The translations under genes were made by a program, and so were the position numbers. A model generated the notes under the pieces. It was given only the letters and a program-made list of their open reading frames with translations. It made no database searches and had not been told where the DNA came from. From assembly GCF_964340395.1 (NCBI RefSeq), contig NC_135562.1, positions 16,937,485 through 17,001,484 on the forward strand: 64,000 nucleotides of DNA. Reading direction: 5' to 3'. Source of the stretch: Glandiceps talaboti. Taxonomy: Eukaryota > Hemichordata > Enteropneusta > Spengelidae. The stretch's first letter is position 1, and each line of letters opens with the position of its first letter. This document shows positions 57,616-64,000 of the stretch, piece by piece.

Positions 57616-60600
57616 ATGTCGTCTGAGGTAAGTTACTTTGAATTTCACAATACCGTGCAGCTTTTCTGTTTGATAAAACCACGCAGAAACCAACAAGAAA
57701 CTGTACATGCCACACTTCAATGGCAAACTCGCATGTTTTGCTACATTTAGTGTAATTGTATTGGAACTCCATGCAGACAATTAGGCGTCAACGTTTTTCT
57801 TAGTATCAAACACCCGACGAAGGGCGCGTAAACTGTCCTTTGTGGTGTTGATTTTACATGTGTATGTTTGTATGGTGGCATGTGTAGTTCATTTCACTTA
57901 GACACATTGTAGCAAGAAACTGTACTCATTCAATCTTGCTATCTTAAAGTATATAGCATGTCCACTTTCTTAATCTTATTGGTTTCTGCTTGTTGTATCA
58001 AGCAGAAGAGCTGCACGGTATTGTGAAATTCACTGTACCACAAGTAAGGGATATACATTCTGGACAAATTACGTCGTCAACATTAATCTAACCGATCTCA
58101 AACAGTGTTACTAAACTGCGATGATGTATATCTAAATATTCATGATCATGAGGGAATCACAAGATTTCAGATAATATATCAACGGGGCACATGGACCTGA
58201 CGTACGGCATACTTTTTTCTTTCATATTTTGGAGATATTCTACTCGTTTAATCATCACTAGTAACCATGGCAACTGAGTTAGACTGAATAGATAATTTGG
58301 ATGACGTAATCTTTTGGTGCTCCCACAATATTACCGTATACAGCAGGATCGTAGACGTTTGACAAATGCACATGTATAAACCTATCAATGACATCATGGA
58401 GAATTCATACTTTTTCACACGCTAGTTGAGTTTTTTGTGCATTTGACGTTTAGATAAAAATATATGTGTTCGATAATGTTTGGATAACAGTTATATTTAA
58501 AGTTTTCTCGTATCCTCTAAAAGTCTAGTGCTATTTTTATATAATCTGATTGATGTATAGGGCATAGACTAAAGTGGTTTATACAAGCTGAGTTTTTAGT
58601 GTTTTACTCAGCTTAAAAATACACAGAACCACATTCTAGTATAACGTGTATTAAATGTCAATTCATGTCTTCTATAACATTACAATTGTCATCTGGTATT
58701 GTTAGAGCAGTGGATTGGATGGTAGGAATTTCCTAAATAATTTTTGATACGTATCATAAATTACGTCATCGGATCGTTAATGAGTTATATCTTAATGTCA
58801 TGTATGAGTTCAACCAATTGCAAGTGGTGGTTAAGTGTGCTTCAGTAGGTACAATAATGTGAATACTTCAGTAAAAACTAAGCCTAAACATGTATAAACT
58901 CAGTCTGTGTCTCTTTAACGCGAACACAATTTGTTTTGAATAAACAACTACTAAAATAGAGTAAGTTACGTGGTCTTATTGTATACATATTTTTTGCAAC
59001 TAAAATCAATACATGATCATAATACTAGTATCCTATATCACAAATTAGTTACTTCAGAATAATATGGCTGTCGTTTTATGACTGTCGTGTTTGAGAAATT
59101 GAATCGTGAGACTTTTAAGCTAGGAAAACATGTTTCAATTCGTTGCACATTGAAGAATAAACAATATCAAGTTGCCCCGGGCAAGAGTCCCATTCGGTAG
59201 AAATAACGTGCCCTGATGACATGACGTAAAGTCAGCCAGTGATCTGTGACAGTGTAGAGCAAATGTACACACCACGGCCACATTTTGAATATTTTTTGTA
59301 TATTAGTCTGTTTAATGTTTGTGTTCACTGGCTCTGTTTGATAAAGAGACTATATAATTAAATTAGTCGCGTCATTTTATGGAAAAAAAGTGTCACCCAT
59401 CAACTACAACGAAAATCATAAACCCTGAAACAAAACGTCGCCTAGCTCGACAAAAAATCTCACAAACATTGCTACAGTTTTTTGTCTGGCTAGACAAAAT
59501 ATCTCTTTGATGTTGTAAATCTCCTCGTTTGGCTCGACAAAAATATAATTAATATATCCACATGTTATCGTCTGACACAACAAGAACTGAATTACAATTG
59601 TTACATTTTAGTCAACTGACCGTCTAAAAAAAATATCAACGAACGCGCCAACCTAGGTCTACCAGGGACGTATAAATTTGGCAATGATCTCCGAAGTTAG
59701 TGGTAGCCCACGCAATGAAAGTGGAACAATATTGGTAAAGATGTTTGTTACACCAGACGATTGACGAAACGCTGTTGGTAATAAGAATCCTGTAATTATT
59801 TGTAATTGTAACATTGCATTATTGAAACAATGCACATTCTACACCTTAAGGTAGCAAGATTGAATTAATACAGTTTCGTCCAAATGAAATGAACTATAAG
59901 ACATCAAAACATGGCTCCCACTTGTCTGTTTCTAGTTGCATAATTTTTAAATGGTTTATTTCTTTCATAAACAAAGTAGCACGAAAGAGCGATCGCTGCA
60001 ACCATAGAGTGTAACAATTTCTAATTGGTTTCTGCATGGTTGTATCAAACAGGGCCAGTGAACGGTAACATGAAACGGACAGTAAGTCTTCTTGAGTTGA
60101 GGACGAGTAAGGGGGAGTAACAGAGATATTACATAACACTGGGCATATACCTCAGTGTACGTGATGTACATATGATTTTTCTGGGTGCAATGTTGTAAAG
60201 TATTAAATGTAACATTTTGATCAATCATTTTATTATCATCAGTTTATTAATATAACCCTACGACACTATTGGCATCTACAGGTGATTATTTTCAGCGGCG
60301 AAACCTTCGATTGTAGCACAAAAAGCATCGTGAAACAGGTGAGACTTAATTGCACTGTCCCTTAGGGATAATGTTCTAAATGTTGTGTCGTAAAGATTGT
60401 AAATGTCTTATCTTAAGAATGTAGCTTGTATTTAGTGGACTGATGCATGATTTACGGGTACTTTATAGCTTTTAATATCTGTTTCAGAGGGTCAAGGGTC
60501 AAAGGTTGACATAAATATCATAAATGATACACAGACTCGATTGCTGGGCTTCTGTATAGCGTTTTCAGTTACCTAAAATCTCGTGTGCCATCCGTGCCCT

Positions 60601-61122
60601 ATGTGTTTAGTTGTGTTGTGTTGTGTTGTGTTGTGTTGTGTTGTGTTGTGTTGTGTTGTGCTGTGCTGTGTTGTGTTGTGTTGTGCTGTGCTGTGCTGTG
60701 CTGTGTTGTGTTGTGTTGTGTTGTGTTGTGTTGTGTTGTGTTGTGTTGTGCTGTGTTGTGTTGTGTTGTGTTGTGTTGTTGTGTTGTGTTGCGTTGTGTT
60801 GTGTTGTGTTGTGTTGTGTTGTGTTGTGTTGTGTTACGTTTTTCTTTTTTATGATATTGTGTTGTGATAACTACAATTATTATTTATGTGTACTAATCAA
60901 ATTGTACATATTGTATCGTGTCTGTATCTATTTTACAGAGAACGGTCAATAAAAGATTGGTAATACTGTTTACAGTAAGTATTATATCTGATTTTATTAT
61001 CATGGTATAATTGTATGAATCGGCAATCACTCTGGGTGCGAAAACGAACATGGCCCAGGGGACGTCGCACCTTTCACTGCAGTGTTGGCTGAATTGTACA
61101 CACATGATATGATACGCATACA

Positions 61123-61154
<32 letters not shown>

Positions 61155-61161
61155 CATACAT

Positions 61162-61222
<61 letters not shown>

Positions 61223-61487
61223 CATCACTATCTTTGTTGACAATTTAATATGTTCATATCAAATAATTCTTACAATAGATTTTGCTGATCATTCTATCTC
61301 TTACTGTTGGTATCGTAATCGGGTATCTAATCTTCAACACCGAGTCAGCAAGTTCCCCTACCTTACCAAGTTTCACCACATCCGAACGACCAGGTATGGT
61401 TAGATGTCGTATTCTGATTCCGAACACTATTTGTTCGAATGTTCATGTTTTGGTTACACTTGTCTTTTGATTGATTGATTGATCGAT

Positions 61488-61544
<57 letters not shown>

Positions 61545-63790
61545 CTCCCATCAACAACACTGTAAAGCATCCCTTATAGATGAGAGTTTGTTTGTACAAT
61601 ATATGATAGATATCCATTATTTATGTTTATATATGCCTCTTTATATATATGCCTGTTTTTATTACATTTTTGTGTCACTGTTCGTGTCAAATGTCTGCAA
61701 GCGCATCGTGAGAACATAAATCAAACATAAACTATGTACATACATTTACAGGTTGTTTACAAGTATAACTAGAGTCCTCTCCAAGATCTAAAGTGTAACA
61801 AATAATATATAAGCTTATTATATTACTTTATGGTCTGTGCATAGTTGATTGCTGTCGTTCTCCTAATATATGTCAAATGCCACTAAGCAGTATAAATACG
61901 TGAGGGTGGGGGGGGGGGAGTACGCGAACGGGTCCCTTTACTCCCATATGTTTTAGAAAGGGTTTACTTTTCGACATAAAATTTAAAAGATAGTTTTTCT
62001 TTAGGGAGGTTTAAAATCAACTCCGAGTTCTCCATATTCCAATCATATCCATACGAGTATCACATGTCAGGTAGGTTTCCATAATGTAACCACATTTATT
62101 CATGACCATGTCATAATATACGTATTGGTGTGACAACACGATGGGTTTAATTTGGAGGTCTGCGCGGAGCCTCCCTATACGCTCCGGGTTATGCCATTGG
62201 GTAATACACCCACTCCCCCCCCCCCAGGATGAGTTCCTCTTTCTGCATGCAAGCCAACGTTTTGTAAAGTTACGGTTTTGTCAGAATACCTGTATATCGT
62301 AAATATAACCCAAAACGTTAACTATATAATTATATCATATTTTATTTATACCGATTTTAATTTGTAACAGAAGCGATTCCTCAATATGATAAATGGTTAG
62401 ACGTCCCTTGCAATACGTATGACGAAGCCAAATGCCCAGCTGGGTAAGTATCCTCGTCTATTTTACGCATGCGCAGTCGCAGACTGTAAGGATTCTGTTG
62501 ATTACGTATACAATTATTGGTAACCATTATCATAGACATTAGAAAGAATCTCTCTCCACCACCGACTGTGCTATTATGTACCTTCTTTGTGGTAAAATTG
62601 ACAGATTTCGTCATTATAAAAGTTTACGCAATAGTGACCATATTGAATTTTGACAGTAAAGTTTAATGTGTACACAGTGGGCTTTATAATGTTTTGGCGC
62701 CATCAACGATATGTATGTTGTCGAGGAACCATTTACATTCGTGCACAACGTAGCCTATACTTCAGTGACCTTTTACACACTCTCTGATTTACAGGCAGAA
62801 AGCACACAGTCCAATCAATACAACATTATCAACAATTTAGACTATCTTGAAGTTCCAAAGTCATCATGTATCACCTATTTGATTCTGGTGGTTAACACAT
62901 ATTATTACACCGTATCCGACGTTTTAAGCCAGGTAGCATCACTACTTGTGATATAAAACGTAATGTTGATGGTTGTCAAAATGTAGAGAGTTTTTTTTAA
63001 AATCCCTTTCTGAGTTGCATTAAGAACGGTACAGGTATATGAATCGCCATGTTATTCATGTATAGCCAAACATCTTTCTCCAATAGCGTTCATTATAATA
63101 CCGTGCACAAGCCAAGTTAATGACTTTGAACAGAAAATATGGATTATATTACCCAGGTTGTTCTACGCATAGACATTTGAGAAAGAATCTATATTCTAAG
63201 TTATGATCCGCGTCTCTACGACCTTTTCTGGCGTGCTTGTAATATAGAGACGAGCTCTAAGATAAACTTGCCAACTATTACTAGTACATGTAGTCATTAC
63301 ATGTTGAGTTGAGTGTCATAGTTGGCAATGACTCGGAAGTTCACCCGTTCAATGTTACAAGCTCAATTACTTTGTCCTATTTTGATAGGTACAACAAACG
63401 CCCTCTAGTGGTGCTGGCAATGGACGGTTTTCGTGCTGAGTACCTTCACCGTAATTTCACACCAAATTTACAGAAGCTAGGTATCAATATTTTACTTTTC
63501 ACGGCATAGCGACGTCACTCAGACTGCACAGTACAGTCAATATTACGTATTAATGTGATGCTTTATATGTCGGACATATTCGTGAATGTGGCAAAATGGC
63601 GGCCTTGTTATTGAATCTTGTTACAACATTTTAATAACAACAGGGTTGAAATGAATTGATAATGACACGCGAAACGCCTACGAAACTGATTCTGTACTTC
63701 TTTCTCACAGCTACTTGTGGAGTACATGCGCCCTCTATGAGACCAGTCTTTCCTACATACACCTTTCCCAATCATTACAGTATTGTCACG
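57616..63790 (+). CDS. ENPP paralogue B, 5' part (8 exons, runs off window)
   Basis: Exons read: 57616-57627 (MSSE), 60282-60338, 60939-60974, 61279-61393, 62005-62070, 62371-62443, 63389-63480, 63711-63790. Together 531 nt, 177 codons, all in phase with GT/AG introns. The layout copies ENPP A: 12-nt first exon, 57-nt second exon, membrane span ([19 protein letters not shown]) in exon 4, [28 protein letters not shown] and [13 protein letters not shown] with the catalytic Thr. Exon 5 (22 codons, stalk region) has no counterpart in A. For exon 2 a nearby CAG at 60291-60295 would give a stop; the upstream acceptor at 60280-60281 keeps the frame and the 57-nt length. It is a type II ectoenzyme like A; the C-terminal part is beyond the window. 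Confidence 0.85.
57641..58030. mobile_element. MITE-like family D copy 2 (ENPP B intron 1)
   Basis: The inverted ends 'aatttcacaataccgtgcagcttttctgtttgata' and 'atcaagcagaagagctgcacggtattgtgaaatt' lie 14 bp after the exon 1 donor. The inside shares 'gcagaaaccaa.a.gaaactg' and 'tagacacattgtagcaagaaactg' with the family. Confidence 0.78.
58560..58630. repeat. Small hairpin in ENPP B intron 1
   Basis: 'gtggtttatacaagctgagttttta' is mirrored loosely by 'ctcagcttaaaaatacacagaaccac' around the centre near 58595. A weak foldback of about 65 bp. Confidence 0.5.
59323..60066. mobile_element. MITE-like family D copy 3, interrupted
   Basis: The left end 'gttcactggctctgtttgata' pairs with the right end 'tatcaaacagggccagtgaac'. 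The family D interior ('gcacattctacacct.aaggtagcaagattgaattaatacag', 'ggctcccacttgtctg') resumes only at about 59825. The gap is filled by a family C element. Confidence 0.78.
59401..59775. mobile_element. MITE-like family C copy 3, nested in family D
   Basis: 'acaacgaaaatcataaaccctgaaacaaaacgtcgcc', 'gctagacaaaatatctctttgat' and 'ggtaaagatgtttgttacaccagacgattgacg' follow the order of copy 1 (36955). It lacks the right-hand inverted end of copy 1, so it is truncated or ends early. Confidence 0.75.
60604..60838. repeat. (TTGTG)n microsatellite
   Basis: About 45 TTGTG units with CTGTG variants in clusters, in ENPP B intron 2. All frames are open because the unit lacks stops; not coding. Confidence 0.95.
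61117..61220. repeat. (CATA)n and (CA)n microsatellite
   Basis: CATA units to about 61178, then CA units, in ENPP B intron 3. Confidence 0.95.
61470..61543. repeat. (GATT)n microsatellite
   Basis: About 18 GATT units with two GATC variants, in ENPP B intron 4. Confidence 0.95.
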
Positions 63791-64000
63791 GTAAGTAGAC
63801 AACGATTGTGGTGACTTGGGGTGGGTGGGGGTGGGGGTTAAGGGTGGGGAGGGGCTGAGGAAGGCATTGATGGTGCAAATAATAGATTCTCATCAACAAT
63901 TTGCACCTTCTCTTAAAATGCTATCGATGCAAAGTGCAGTACATACTTATCCCCCAGCTCTTAATGTAAGCCTTGATGGAACGAAATGGAAACAAACGAA

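Noticed and set aside
60583-60952. Cys/Val-rich frames of about 90-110 codons
   Set aside because: They are (TTGTG)n pentanucleotide repeat translations within an ENPP B intron.

Overview
This window is AT-rich, intron-rich animal nuclear DNA, most likely from a marine invertebrate. The evidence is split genes with GT/AG introns, a secreted-pathway metazoan enzyme family (ENPP), tRNA-derived SINEs, a tRNA-primed LTR element, many palindromic MITE-like repeats and long microsatellites. I cannot fix the phylum from sequence alone; a deuterostome (hemichordate, cephalochordate) or a lophotrochozoan would fit. No bacterial operons, rRNA genes or CRISPR arrays were seen.

Layout. 1-2.4 kb is non-coding. 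2412-3849 is a small, internally deleted LTR retrotransposon on the minus strand, with a 5-bp target duplication, a tRNA-Leu-like primer site and a gag remnant. 3963-8097 is a foldback-type DNA element whose long terminal inverted repeats are arrays of a ~35-bp unit. 8.1-22.6 kb holds a plus-strand cluster of short-chain dehydrogenase/reductase (SDR) genes: two intact two-exon copies (8134-9754, 18780-20678), one broken copy (12419-13650), one more diverged intronless copy (about 21.78-22.61 kb), and a promoter-only relic (15.6-15.8 kb) next to another inverted-repeat element (15.86-17.75 kb). 24781-29993 is a second copy of the foldback element in opposite orientation, so the two copies bracket the SDR cluster as giant inverted repeats.

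33.3-55.9 kb is a complete 26-exon ectonucleotide pyrophosphatase/phosphodiesterase gene (809 residues by my splice model). It is a type II membrane protein with the PDE catalytic domain and a nuclease-like domain but no somatomedin-B domains. 57.6 kb to the window end is the first eight exons of a tandem paralogue with nearly matching exon phases plus one extra stalk exon. The ENPP introns are loaded with microsatellites, a 29-bp minisatellite, SINEs, MITEs (one nested in another) and a palindromic element.

How it works together. The ENPP pair would act outside the cell on nucleotide pyrophosphates or phosphodiesters. The SDR paralogues are probably NAD(P)(H)-dependent oxidoreductases with a Tyr-x6-Lys active site, as in divergent SDRs such as enoyl-ACP reductases, rather than the classical Tyr-x3-Lys. 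Nothing in sequence links the two families functionally. The region is best read as two tandemly duplicated gene families reshaped by non-autonomous mobile elements. Exon boundaries come from reading splice sites and matching family motifs by eye; no alignment program or RNA data were used.
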